DNA of 64,000 nt from Rhizobium sp. BK196. Its GTDB lineage: Bacteria > Pseudomonadota > Alphaproteobacteria > Rhizobiales > Rhizobiaceae. The notes beneath the pieces were generated by a model that was not told the origin of the DNA, did not search any database, and saw only the letters and a list, made by a program, of their open reading frames with translations. Positions 44,313 through 52,986 of this stretch are shown here, piece after piece (position 1 is the first letter of the stretch; each line of letters starts with the position of its first letter). The DNA lies in the NCBI RefSeq assembly GCF_014193255.1, contig NZ_JACHZB010000008.1:62001-126000 (forward strand), given 5' to 3'. Both the position numbers and the translations under genes were made by a program.

Positions 44313-44481
44313 TTCAGGAAAAGACGAATCGCCGTGAGGCCTCGTCGGAGACAACGGCCGGGCGGCGGTTGGTCGCTGTCTGCCAGTAATCTCGAAGAAT
44401 GGCTTGCGAAGCCCGCATTTACCGTAAGTCCCACGCAAGATTACCGCCCTAGGTTCGGTGTAGTAAAAACGGAGAGTTCTC

Positions 44482-44874
44482 ATGCAACCGATTCAACTTT
44501 TCGACTTGGCTTCAAAGCAGGCGGAATGGCTGACGATTCGTCAGGAGGTTGTTGCCGGCAACATCGCGAATGCAAACACGCCGAAGTTCCGTGCGAAGGA
44601 CGTGACGCCTTTTCAGGCCGTGCTCGACCAGTCGGACGTCACCATGGCGCGCACCAATCCGATGCATTTGAGCGGCAATGATTTCAGCACGAGCGGCGAC
44701 ATCGATGTGAAAGATGCAGCACTCGATCAGGAAATCGGCGTGCAGGAATCCGGCAACACCGTCGGTGTGGCTGAAGAACTCTCCAAATCGGGCGAGATCA
44801 AGCGTCAGTACGACCTGAACACCTCGCTGGTCAGTTCCTTTCATCGAATGATGTTGATGACGGTAAGGAAGTAG
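44482..44874 (+). CDS. flgB: Flagellar proximal rod protein FlgB
   Basis: A 130-residue FlgB with the N-terminal rod motif LTIRQEVVAGNIANANTPKF and C-terminal helix LNTSLVSSFHRMMLMTVRK. It is the most proximal rod component in the MS ring. It starts 169 bp after the preceding hypothetical gene, a gap that could contain an internal promoter. Followed by flgC at 4 bp. Confidence 0.96.
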   Translation: MQPIQLFDLASKQAEWLTIRQEVVAGNIANANTPKFRAKDVTPFQAVLDQSDVTMARTNPMHLSGNDFSTSGDIDVKDAALDQEIGVQESGNTVGVAEELSKSGEIKRQYDLNTSLVSSFHRMMLMTVRK

Positions 44875-44878
44875 GCGC

Positions 44879-45298
44879 ATGGATCCGCTTTCAGCAGCAA
44901 TGAAAATCGCAGGTTCCGGGCTCGAATCGCAGTCGACACGCCTGCGTATCGTCTCGGAAAACATCGCCAACGCCCGCTCGACCGGCGACACGCCCGGTGC
45001 CGAACCCTATCGCCGTAAAACCATCACCTTCGGTCAGCAACTGGATCGCGCCAGCGGTGTCGAGACGGTCAACGTCAAGAAGATCGGCGTCGATGAAGGC
45101 GATTTCACGAAAGAATATGATCCGAGCAATCCGGCTGCGGACGAGAAGGGCATCGTCAAGATGCCGAACGTCAACATCTTGATCGAGATGGCCGACATGC
45201 GCGAAGCCAACCGCTCGTATGACGCCAATCTGCAGACGATCAAGCAGACCCGCGACCTTATTTCCTCGACGATCGATCTCCTGAAGAGCGGACAATAA
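44879..45298 (+). CDS. flgC: Flagellar proximal rod protein FlgC
   Basis: A 139-residue FlgC with N-terminal LRIVSENIANARSTGDTPG and the expected C-terminal NVNILIEMADMREANRSYDANLQTIKQTRDL helix. Its stop overlaps the fliE start by one base, indicating coupled translation. Confidence 0.96.
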   Translation: MDPLSAAMKIAGSGLESQSTRLRIVSENIANARSTGDTPGAEPYRRKTITFGQQLDRASGVETVNVKKIGVDEGDFTKEYDPSNPAADEKGIVKMPNVNILIEMADMREANRSYDANLQTIKQTRDLISSTIDLLKSGQ

Positions 45299-45639
45299 TG
45301 ATCACCAGCGTACAGAATGTAAGCAATCTTTCGATGACCCGCGCGCTCGGCGCCATCGATAGCGAAAATTCCCCCTCCTCCACAACCGCGCCTTCATCTG
45401 CTGCGGCGGGTGCATCCAACGGGCTGAGCTTTGCGTCCGTCATGGGCAACATCGCGACCCAAGCCGTCAGCAGCCTGAAGGGCGCGGAAAACATGTCCTT
45501 TGCCGGCATCAAGGGTACGGCTTCCACGCGCGAAGTCGTCGATTCCATGCTGCAGGCGGAGCAGACGCTCCAGACTGCAATCGCCATTCGTGACAAGGTC
45601 GTCTCGGCCTTCCTCGAAGTCACCAAGATGCAGATGTAA
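45298..45639 (+). CDS. fliE: Flagellar hook-basal body protein FliE
   Basis: A 113-residue FliE: Ser/Ala-rich N-terminus, then the conserved helices (LSFASVMGNIATQAVSSLKGAE, STREVVDSMLQAEQTLQTAIAIRDKVV and the C-terminal AFLEVTKMQM). FliE joins the MS ring to the rod. Overlaps flgC by one base. Confidence 0.96.
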   Translation: MITSVQNVSNLSMTRALGAIDSENSPSSTTAPSSAAAGASNGLSFASVMGNIATQAVSSLKGAENMSFAGIKGTASTREVVDSMLQAEQTLQTAIAIRDKVVSAFLEVTKMQM

Positions 45640-45658
45640 CTGATTTGAGGACGAACAC

Positions 45659-46447
45659 ATGAGAGCGCTCGCCATCGCAGCAACGGGCATGGATGCCCAG
45701 CAGACCAACCTGGAAGTCATCGCGAACAACATCGCGAACATCAATACGACCGGTTTCAAGCGCGCCCGCGCCGAGTTCACCGACCTTCTCTATCAGACCG
45801 AACGGGCAAAGGGTGTCGCCAACCGCGCTAACCAGGCTGTCGTTCCCGAAGGCGCCAACATCGGTCTCGGCGTTCAGACGTCGGCCGTGCGCAATCTGCA
45901 TCTGCAGGGTGAATTGACCCAGACCGGTAACGACCTCGATGTCGCGATCGTCGGCAAGGGCTTCTTCCAGATCCAGTCGACCGATGGCACGACGCTCTAT
46001 AGCCGCGCCGGTGCGCTCAACAAGAATGACCAGGGCCAGCTCGTCACCATCGACGGTTATGAAGTCATCCCGGGGATCACCATCCCGCAGGGTTCGACCG
46101 AACTGACGATCAGCCGTTCCGGCGAAGTCACCGCCAAGCTGCCTGGCCAGACCGATCCGACGACGCTCGGCCAAATTACGCTCGCCGACTTCGTCAATGA
46201 GGCAGGCCTGCAGCCGATCGGCGACAACCTCTTCCAGGAAACGCCGGCATCGGGCGATGCAGTCGTCGGCAATCCCGGCGAAGACAACATGGGTTACCTC
46301 AAGCAGGGTTACCTGGAATCCTCAAACGTCGATCCGGTCAAGGAAATCACCGAGTTGATATCGGCCCAGCGTGCTTATGAAATGAATTCCAAGGTGATCA
46401 CGACAGCTGATGAAATGGCATCCATCGTCAGCAAGAACCTGAAGTAA
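45659..46447 (+). CDS. flgG: Flagellar distal rod protein FlgG
   Basis: A 262-residue FlgG. It opens MRALAIAATGMDAQQTNLEVIANNIANINTTGFKR and ends with SSNVDPVKEITELISAQRAYEMNSKVITTADEM, both family signatures, with the typical LQGELTQTGNDLDVAIVGKGFFQ core. Distal rod component contacting the hook. Confidence 0.97.
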   Translation: MRALAIAATGMDAQQTNLEVIANNIANINTTGFKRARAEFTDLLYQTERAKGVANRANQAVVPEGANIGLGVQTSAVRNLHLQGELTQTGNDLDVAIVGKGFFQIQSTDGTTLYSRAGALNKNDQGQLVTIDGYEVIPGITIPQGSTELTISRSGEVTAKLPGQTDPTTLGQITLADFVNEAGLQPIGDNLFQETPASGDAVVGNPGEDNMGYLKQGYLESSNVDPVKEITELISAQRAYEMNSKVITTADEMASIVSKNLK

Positions 46448-46462
46448 GAGGGAAGGCCGAAC

Positions 46463-46945
46463 ATGATGTTTCGCCGGGCAGGATACATCCAAGGATGGGT
46501 GGCTGCGGCCACGATCGCAATCGCCGGCATGGTCATGCCGGCAGCAGCGGATGCCGGCATGGGTTATGCCGTCGTCCCGACGACGATCATCTATCCCGGC
46601 GACACGATTTCTAGCGCTCAGCTTCAGGAAGTCGAGGTCACCAATCCCAACCTCGCCGGAGACTATGCAAAGTCGATCTCCCAGGTCGAGGGGCTGGTTT
46701 CCAAGCGCACGCTCCTTCCGGGTCGGACGATTTCGGTCTCCGCCCTGCGTGAGCCTTACACCGTCACGCGCGGCTCCAACATCCGCCTGGTCTTCCAGCT
46801 CGGCCAGATGACTATTTCCGCTGCCGGCTCGCCTCTCGAAGATGGTGCGACCGGCCAGATGATCCGTGCGCGCAATATGGATTCCGGCGTCATCGTCAGC
46901 GGCACCGTGCTCGCCGACGGTACGGTCCATGTGAGGGCAAAATGA
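46463..46945 (+). CDS. flgA: P-ring assembly chaperone FlgA
   Basis: A 160-residue periplasmic protein with a signal peptide (AATIAIAGMVMPAAADA, cleavage near residue 32) and the SAF-like domain of FlgA (GDTISSAQLQEVEVTN, VSKRTLLPGRTISVSALREPY, NIRLVFQLGQMTISAAG). It escorts FlgI to the rod. Its frame ends in an ATGA overlap with flgI (46942-46945). Confidence 0.94.
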   Translation: MMFRRAGYIQGWVAAATIAIAGMVMPAAADAGMGYAVVPTTIIYPGDTISSAQLQEVEVTNPNLAGDYAKSISQVEGLVSKRTLLPGRTISVSALREPYTVTRGSNIRLVFQLGQMTISAAGSPLEDGATGQMIRARNMDSGVIVSGTVLADGTVHVRAK

Positions 46946-48063
46946 AGTTCTTCTTTCGTATCCTGAGCCTGGTTGCGGTTCTGGCGATGAGCCTGACCGA
47001 TGTCGCGCCTGCATGGGCGCTGACGTCCCGCATCAAGGACATTGCCTCGCTTCAGGCCGGCCGCGACAACCAGCTCATCGGCTACGGCCTTATCGTCGGC
47101 CTGCAGGGAACAGGTGATGGTTTCCGTGCTTCGCCTTTCACAGAGCAGTCCATGCGCGCGATGCTGCAGAACCTCGGCATCTCGACGCAGGGTAGCCAGT
47201 CGAACGCCAAGAACACGGCAGCCGTCATGGTCACCGCCAACCTGCCGCCCTTCGCAAGCCCCGGCAGCCGAATCGATGTCACGGTCAGCTCGCTCGGTGA
47301 CGCGACCTCGCTGCGCGGCGGCACGCTAATTATGACTTCGCTGTCGGGCGCTGACGGCCAGATCTATGCCGTCGCCCAGGGTGCCGCCGTCGTCACCGGC
47401 TTTCAGGCTCAGGGACAAGCCGCGTCCGTGACTGAGGGTGTGACGACGGCCGGCCGTGTGCCCGGTGGCGCCATCATCGAGCGCGAACTGCCGTCCCGCT
47501 TCAAGGATTCGGTCAATCTCGTCCTGCAACTCCGCAACCCGGACTTCTCCACGGCGATCCGTATCGCCGATATCGTCAACGGCTACGCCAAGGCGCGCTT
47601 CGGCGGCCCGGTGGCGGAAGCCAAGGATTCGCAGGAAGTCATCATCGAAAAGCCGCGCGAGGCCGATCTTACACGCCTGATGGCGGACATCGAAAACCTC
47701 GTGGTCGAAACCGACACTCCGGCCAAGGTCGTCATCAACGAGCGTACCGGCACGATCGTCATCGGTTCGGATGTCCGCGTCTCACCGGTCGCCGTCAGCT
47801 ACGGCACATTGACCGTGCAGGTAACCGAAACGCCGCAGATCATCCAGCCTGAGCCCTTCTCGCGCGGTGAGACCGCAGTCCAGCCGCAGACGGATATCCA
47901 GGCGCAGAAAACAGGTGGGCGCGTTGCGATCATCGATGGTCCTGACCTGCGCACCCTCGTTGCGGGTCTCAATAATATCGGCGTCAAACCGGATGGCATC
48001 ATCGCCATTCTCCAGGGCATCAAATCTGCAGGCGCCTTGCAAGCGGAGCTTGTGCTGCAATGA
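46942..48063 (+). CDS. flgI: Flagellar P-ring protein FlgI
   Basis: A 373-residue protein with signal peptide (about 27 residues, ending APAWA), the FlgI opening SRIKDIASLQAGRDNQLIGYGLIVGLQGTGDGF and conserved VTVSSLGDATSLRGGTLIMTSL and VVINERTGTIVIGSDVRVSPVAVSYGTLTV. It assembles the P ring in the peptidoglycan layer. Overlaps both flgA and motE by four bases. Confidence 0.97.
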   Translation: MKFFFRILSLVAVLAMSLTDVAPAWALTSRIKDIASLQAGRDNQLIGYGLIVGLQGTGDGFRASPFTEQSMRAMLQNLGISTQGSQSNAKNTAAVMVTANLPPFASPGSRIDVTVSSLGDATSLRGGTLIMTSLSGADGQIYAVAQGAAVVTGFQAQGQAASVTEGVTTAGRVPGGAIIERELPSRFKDSVNLVLQLRNPDFSTAIRIADIVNGYAKARFGGPVAEAKDSQEVIIEKPREADLTRLMADIENLVVETDTPAKVVINERTGTIVIGSDVRVSPVAVSYGTLTVQVTETPQIIQPEPFSRGETAVQPQTDIQAQKTGGRVAIIDGPDLRTLVAGLNNIGVKPDGIIAILQGIKSAGALQAELVLQ

Positions 48064-48599
48064 GCAAGATCACGAACGAGAACCCGATCATCGAACTGTT
48101 GCGCCGGCTGGCCTTGCCGGCCGCAGGCCTCGTGCTGCTGTCCATTCCAGGCGCCTTCGCCCAGGAAGTGGCGCCGGCAGGCGACATCACTTCGACGGAC
48201 GAGGTCAAGCAATTCTGCGCCAATATCGCCGATCCGGCGCGAGATCAGCGCTATCTCCTGCAAAAACAGGAGCTCGAGAAACTGCGCGCCGATATCGACA
48301 GCCGCGTTGCTGAAATGGACAGGCGGAAGGCCGAGTATCAGGATTGGCTGAAGCGGCGCGATGATTTCCTCAAGCAGGCCGAGGCCGGTCTGACGGACAT
48401 CTACAAGAAGATGAAGCCGGACGCGGCCGCCCTGCAGCTTCAGGATGTCAGGCCCGAACTCGCCGCGGCCGTCATCATGCGGCTCGGGCCCCGCCAGTCC
48501 AGCCTGATCCTGAACGAGATGGATTCCACCAAGGCTGCCAGCATCGCCAGCATCATCGCAAGTGCGTCTGATCCCAATACCTCGAAGGATCCTTCATGA
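48060..48599 (+). CDS. motE: MotE, periplasmic chaperone for MotC
   Basis: A 179-residue exported protein: signal sequence ending GAFAQE near residue 37, then a long charged coiled-coil (LLQKQELEKLRADIDSRVAEMDRRKAEY) and a MgtE-N-like C-terminal domain (AALQLQDVRPELAAAVIMRLGPRQSSLILNEM). In S. meliloti MotE is a chaperone that stabilises and exports MotC, a rhizobial motor protein. Position between flgI and flgH matches. Confidence 0.9.
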   Translation: MSKITNENPIIELLRRLALPAAGLVLLSIPGAFAQEVAPAGDITSTDEVKQFCANIADPARDQRYLLQKQELEKLRADIDSRVAEMDRRKAEYQDWLKRRDDFLKQAEAGLTDIYKKMKPDAAALQLQDVRPELAAAVIMRLGPRQSSLILNEMDSTKAASIASIIASASDPNTSKDPS

Positions 48600-49309
48600 A
48601 TAAGCGTTTACCGGCTGTGATCGCCGCCGTCGCCCTCCTTGCAGGCTGCCAGTCGACGGCGGTCAACGAGATCGGCCGCGCGCCTGCCATGAGCCCGATC
48701 GGCAGCGGTCTCGCCTACGGTCAGACGCCGCAGATGGGGCTCTATCCGAAGCAGCCGCGCGCGGTGGCCCAGGGCTATTCGCTGTGGAGCGATTCGCAGG
48801 CCGCGCTCTTCAAGGACGCGCGTGCGCTCAACGTCGGCGACATTCTGACCGTCGATATCCAGATCAACGACAAGGGTTCTTTCGACAACGAGACAAACCG
48901 CAGCCGCAAAAATTCGAGCGGCATGAATTGGGACGTCAATGCTCAGGTCTTCGGCTGGACGCCGCAGTCTAAGACGGATCTGACTTACGGCTCCGACACG
49001 AGCACCGACGGTAAAGGCAAGATCGAGCGCACCGACAAGCTCAACCTTCTGGTCGCCGCGGTCGTGACAGGCATTCTCGAAAACGGCAACCTGGTCATCA
49101 GCGGCTCACAGGAAGTTCGCCTGAACCAGGAACTGCGTATCCTCAACGTCGCCGGCATCGTGCGTCCGCAGGATGTCAATTCCGACAACCAGATCTCCTA
49201 CGACAAGATCGCCGAAGCCCGCATTTCCTATGGTGGCCGCGGTCGCTTGATGGAAGTGCAGCAGCCGCCGCGCGGCCAGCAGGCCGTCGATCTCTTCTCG
49301 CCGCTTTGA
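48596..49309 (+). CDS. flgH: Flagellar L-ring lipoprotein FlgH
   Basis: A 237-residue lipoprotein with lipobox LAGC (Cys18), and FlgH motifs SLWSDSQAALFKDARALNVGDILTVDI and LVVAAVVTGILENGNLVISGSQEVRLNQEL, ending near GIVRPQDVNSDNQISYDKIAEARISYGGRG. It forms the L ring in the outer membrane. Overlaps motE by four bases. Confidence 0.97.
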   Translation: MNKRLPAVIAAVALLAGCQSTAVNEIGRAPAMSPIGSGLAYGQTPQMGLYPKQPRAVAQGYSLWSDSQAALFKDARALNVGDILTVDIQINDKGSFDNETNRSRKNSSGMNWDVNAQVFGWTPQSKTDLTYGSDTSTDGKGKIERTDKLNLLVAAVVTGILENGNLVISGSQEVRLNQELRILNVAGIVRPQDVNSDNQISYDKIAEARISYGGRGRLMEVQQPPRGQQAVDLFSPL

Positions 49310-49321
49310 GGCTGAACCAAG

Positions 49322-49825
49322 ATGGCAGACAACGAAACAGGCGAAGGCAAAAAGAAGTCGGGCGGCATGGTGATGACGATCATCGGCCTTGCCGTGCTGA
49401 CGCTCGTCGGTGCCGGCGGCGGCTGGGCTGTCGGCAACATGGTGTCCCCGGCTATCCGCAGCGCTGCGGAGGCCGAACAGGCGAAAGAGGTCGAGGCCAA
49501 GAAGAAGGCCGAGGGCGGTCTTCCGAAGATCGCGAACGAAGCCAACAACATCGTGCTGCTCGACCCGGTGACCTCGAACCTTGCTTACCCCTCGGAAAAC
49601 TGGATCCGACTCGAGGTGGCGCTGATGTTCAACGGGCCGCCGGATGTCAAGGTCGCCGAGGATATTCACCAGGATATCCTCGCTTATGTCAGGACCATTT
49701 CCCTTCAGCAGATCGAAGGGCCGCGCGGCTTTCAATATCTCAAGGATGACATCCAGGAACGTGTTGACCTTCGCTCTCAAGGGCGCGTATCGAAGGTCAT
49801 GTTCAGGACCTTTGTCATCGAATGA
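49322..49825 (+). CDS. fliL: Flagellar basal body-associated protein FliL
   Basis: A 167-residue FliL: cytoplasmic N-terminus rich in Lys/Gly, one membrane helix (VMTIIGLAVLTLVGAGGGWAVG) and a periplasmic domain with NWIRLEVALMFNGPPD and the C-terminal region of the stomatin-like FliL fold. It supports stator function. Overlaps fliP by four bases. Confidence 0.93.
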   Translation: MADNETGEGKKKSGGMVMTIIGLAVLTLVGAGGGWAVGNMVSPAIRSAAEAEQAKEVEAKKKAEGGLPKIANEANNIVLLDPVTSNLAYPSENWIRLEVALMFNGPPDVKVAEDIHQDILAYVRTISLQQIEGPRGFQYLKDDIQERVDLRSQGRVSKVMFRTFVIE

Positions 49826-50559
49826 TTCGACTCATAGTCTTCCTTGCCGCCATGATGGCGGTGCCGGAACTGGCGGTGGCCCAGCAGCTGCCGACCGACC
49901 TGTTGAACATCCCGGTCGACGGCTCCGTCGCCGCCTGGATCATCAGGACATTCGGCCTTTTGACCGTGCTTTCGGTCGCACCGGGCATCCTCATCATGGT
50001 GACGAGCTTCCCGCGCTTCATCATTGCCTTTTCGATCCTGCGTTCCGGCATGGGTCTCTCTTCGACCCCCTCGAACATGATCCTTCTCTCGCTCTCGCTG
50101 TTCATGACCTTCTATGTCATGTCGCCGACCTTCGATCGGGCCTGGCAGGACGGCGTTCAGCCGCTGCTTGCCAACCAGATCGACGAGGCGACTGCGGTCC
50201 AGCGGATTGCCGAGCCGTTCCGCACGTTCATGTCTGCCAATACACGCGACAAGGATTTGGCCCTTTTTGCCGACTTGGCCCGCGAGCGCGGCCAGAACAT
50301 CCAGACGACCGAGCCCATCGATTACCGCATCTTGCTCCCGGCCTTCATGATTTCGGAAATCCGGCGCGGTTTTGAAATCGGCTTCCTCATCGTCCTGCCA
50401 TTCCTCGTTATCGACCTGATCGTTGCCACGATCACCATGGCCATGGGTATGATGATGCTGCCGCCGACCTCAATCTCGCTGCCCTTCAAGATCCTTTTCT
50501 TCGTATTGATCGACGGCTGGAACCTTCTGGTCGGCAGTCTGGTGCGCTCCTTCAGCTGA
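49822..50559 (+). CDS. fliP: Flagellar export gate protein FliP
   Basis: A 245-residue FliP with an N-terminal signal sequence (LIVFLAAMMAVPELAVAQQ) and four membrane segments, conserved FLTMTSFPRFIIAFSILR-like region (here VTSFPRFIIAFSILRSGMG), LLPAFMISEIRRGFEIGFLIVLPFLVIDLIVA and SISLPFKILFFVLIDGWNLL. Core subunit of the export gate. It is the last gene of the plus-strand operon and is followed by a long hairpin. Confidence 0.97.
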   Translation: MIRLIVFLAAMMAVPELAVAQQLPTDLLNIPVDGSVAAWIIRTFGLLTVLSVAPGILIMVTSFPRFIIAFSILRSGMGLSSTPSNMILLSLSLFMTFYVMSPTFDRAWQDGVQPLLANQIDEATAVQRIAEPFRTFMSANTRDKDLALFADLARERGQNIQTTEPIDYRILLPAFMISEIRRGFEIGFLIVLPFLVIDLIVATITMAMGMMMLPPTSISLPFKILFFVLIDGWNLLVGSLVRSFS

Positions 50560-50603
50560 TGGCGAAGAGGCGGTGCCGTCGCGTACTTCCTTCTCTTGCA
50601 AAG

Positions 50604-50637
50604 ATGACACCCGCCGGATCGCTCCGGCGGGTGTCAT
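50604..50637. terminator. Strong bidirectional hairpin between fliP and glycosyltransferase gene
   Basis: A perfect 15-bp stem (50604-50618 and 50623-50637) with a TCGC loop lies between two convergent genes. T-runs on either side are weak, but the length and position make a shared terminator likely. Confidence 0.75.
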
Positions 50638-50661
50638 GTTGCTGAACGCGCCTGATCAGCC

Positions 50662-52581
50662 TTAGCCATTCGAACCGAAGGGCTCGGTGCGCGGCGGCAG
50701 CGCCGGAACGTCGATGTGATCGGGGCCGAGGCCCTGCTTGGCGCGCGCAATCATCAACTCGTAGCCATGTTCGAGGTGATGGCAGAAGCGCTCGGCGTCG
50801 AAGAGCGGCGCGACGTACCGCTTCTCCTGCAGATGTTTCTTGTAGCCGGCAACTCGTTCGGGGTTGAGCGCGAGCTCGACGGCCAGATCTTCGTAAGCCT
50901 GGAGATCTTTGGCGACGAGATCCGGGAGGTCGATTGCCCTGAGCAGGCTTTCGCTGACGCGCGAAGCGAAGTTGGTACCTTTAACCGTCAGCACTGGCAG
51001 TCCGCCCCAGAGCTGTTCCGATGTGGTCGTGTGACCGTTGACCGGGAACGTATCGATGCCGAGGTCGGCTGCTTGCTGGCGGCTGATATGCAGTTCATAG
51101 GGGGCACGCGGGCAGAAGATGATCCGTTTTGCCGAGATACCATTGGCTTGGAATCGCGCCAGCAGATTATCCTTGTTGCGGGGCGTATTTGCCATCAGCC
51201 AGAGCACGCTGTCGGGCGCGCGTTTGAGGATCCTGGACCAGCTATCGACGACCTGCGAGGTGATCTTTCGATTACCGTTGAATGAGGCAAAAATAAAGGC
51301 GTCTTCCGGAAGCCCGAGCTCTTCGCGTGTGACCGGCTGCGGTCGCGGACGGTTTGCCGGATCGTTCGGCTGGTAGCTTTCCGGCATGCGCAGGAATTTC
51401 TCGTGATAGAAGGGCTTGGCAACGTCAGGCAGCACCGCATGGTCGCCAATGACGTAGTCGAGGTCGACATTGACCGTGCTGCCGGGGAAGCCAAGCCAGG
51501 CGACCTGGATCGGCGCCAGTGGCTGATTGAAGGACGAGGCGCGGCTTCCCGAGGTGTGGCCCTTGAGGTCGACCATGATGTCGATGTTCTCGGCGCGAAC
51601 TGTATTCAGGACAGCTACGTCCGACAGGCCATATATATTGACGATCTTGCCCCACCGGCTGCGATCGGCGACGTTCTTCTCCAAAAACTCGGGTTGAGTG
51701 TGATCGAAGAGCGTAATTTCGAACCGGTTGCGATCATGAAGCTCGAGAACCCGCTGCAGCAGCTTCATCGTCGCGTGACCGTCCCACAAGTCAGAGGACA
51801 TATAGCCGATGCGGATCTTGTCGGACCATGTATGCGGCAGACCGCGTCGATAACCCACGCGCACGGGGTCCAGCGGTTGCGTGCCAATCGTCGCATAGCG
51901 GTTGAAATCCTCGTTGCCGCACCAATGCAGGTGATAGAACGGGTTGTCCTTCCTCAGCGTATCGACGTCGCCCTTTGCAAGGGCGGCGTCGATAGGCGCC
52001 TGATGTTTGTTCGCCTCGTCGAATTCGTTGAATTCGCGCACGCAGACGAGATACAGAAAACGGAAGGCGAGGTTGCCCGGGAAGCGCCGGAAGAGGTTGC
52101 GGGCGAGCTGCTGGTTAGTTTCGTCCATGAGGTCGTCGCTGAGCAGCAGCGCGGCGAGCCGCATATGGTCCGGGTTCATGCTTTCGGACAGGATCTTCTT
52201 GAAGGGGCGCAGCAGATCCCGCCGCTGCCGGTGTACATAGATCGTCGCGATAATGAATGCGAGTTCCGCATCCTCCTGAGCCTTGTCGAGATTGCGCATC
52301 GCGATAAGCAGGGCATCGTCGTCGTTGCCGGCCTCCAGATGCAGCTTTGCGGCGGTCTTCAGGAATTCGAAGGCGCCTTGGGGAGCGCAGTCGGCCGCCA
52401 AGCCAAAAGCCTTGGCCGCGTCGGATTTGAAGCCGAGTTGCAGCAGGTTCTTGGCCAGGAGAGCGTAAGTCTTGGCATCCTTCTGGGTATCGATGAGCTG
52501 GTTTAGTGTCGCGAGGGACTGTGTATAGCGGCCCGCCTGATAATCCCGGGATGCCGCCGAGAACGAAACTTTGCTGTTCAA
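50662..52581 (-). CDS. TPR protein with OGT-type (GT41) glycosyltransferase domain
   Basis: A 639-residue cytoplasmic protein. Residues 1 to about 200 are TPR-like helical repeats (for example YALLAKNLLQLGFKSDAAKAFGLAADCAP). Residues about 250-639 are a GT41 / SPINDLY-type O-GlcNAc transferase: KIRIGYMSSDLWDGHATMKLL, DLKGHTSGSRASSF, FIFASFNGNRKITSQVVDSW and GHTTTSEQLWGGLPVLTVKG, the last being the nucleotide-sugar-binding region of OGTs. It is oriented against the flagellar operons and sits 405 bp from flaA. The most economical role is O-glycosylation of flagellins, but no target is shown here. Confidence 0.85.
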   Translation of the reverse strand: MNSKVSFSAASRDYQAGRYTQSLATLNQLIDTQKDAKTYALLAKNLLQLGFKSDAAKAFGLAADCAPQGAFEFLKTAAKLHLEAGNDDDALLIAMRNLDKAQEDAELAFIIATIYVHRQRRDLLRPFKKILSESMNPDHMRLAALLLSDDLMDETNQQLARNLFRRFPGNLAFRFLYLVCVREFNEFDEANKHQAPIDAALAKGDVDTLRKDNPFYHLHWCGNEDFNRYATIGTQPLDPVRVGYRRGLPHTWSDKIRIGYMSSDLWDGHATMKLLQRVLELHDRNRFEITLFDHTQPEFLEKNVADRSRWGKIVNIYGLSDVAVLNTVRAENIDIMVDLKGHTSGSRASSFNQPLAPIQVAWLGFPGSTVNVDLDYVIGDHAVLPDVAKPFYHEKFLRMPESYQPNDPANRPRPQPVTREELGLPEDAFIFASFNGNRKITSQVVDSWSRILKRAPDSVLWLMANTPRNKDNLLARFQANGISAKRIIFCPRAPYELHISRQQAADLGIDTFPVNGHTTTSEQLWGGLPVLTVKGTNFASRVSESLLRAIDLPDLVAKDLQAYEDLAVELALNPERVAGYKKHLQEKRYVAPLFDAERFCHHLEHGYELMIARAKQGLGPDHIDVPALPPRTEPFGSNG

Positions 52582-52986
52582 AACCTAACTCCGTGAGGAA
52601 ATGTTCCGGCATGAAATGGTGACCGACGGGACGCGCGCAATCAGGCCCTCCCGCAGAATGCGAGTTGCCCGACGATACTATCCCGGCTTCTGCCACATTG
52701 GCATTCGAAGCTTGCTTGAAACCGGTGCAGCCGAATGCCCGCTCTCCAGGAAAGCTGCGACTTCGAAGACTGATTCAAGCAACGTTAACCATGCACTTGA
52801 AGCGGCCTGGCCGGGAGCCCCGCTTTTAAGAAGTTGGCAAGTATTGGCTGCGAGATTGCCCTGGACATGACGGGTTTGGGCCAAGAAACAAAGGCACCGA
52901 GTGGCATGAAGCTGGTCCGTCATCGCCGGTATTTATAGTCCGGTATGTCCTCCTTTTTTGTATCTAGTTTTCTAGGGGACACACTT
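52582..52986. promoter_or_regulatory. Divergent promoter region of glycosyltransferase gene and flaA
   Basis: No gene is supportable. It contains a CtrA-like site, TTCA-N7-TTAACC (52774-52790), about 200 bp upstream of flaA. The rest is a leader with no clear terminator; flaA is preceded by CTAGGGGACACACTT, with GGGGA as ribosome-binding sequence. Confidence 0.5.
52774..52790 (+). promoter_or_regulatory. CtrA-type site upstream of flaA (one mismatch)
   Basis: TTCA, seven bases, TTAACC, 197 bp before the flaA start. One mismatch to the CtrA consensus TTAA-N7-TTAAC. Similar elements precede flaB, flaC, flaD and rem. Confidence 0.45.
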
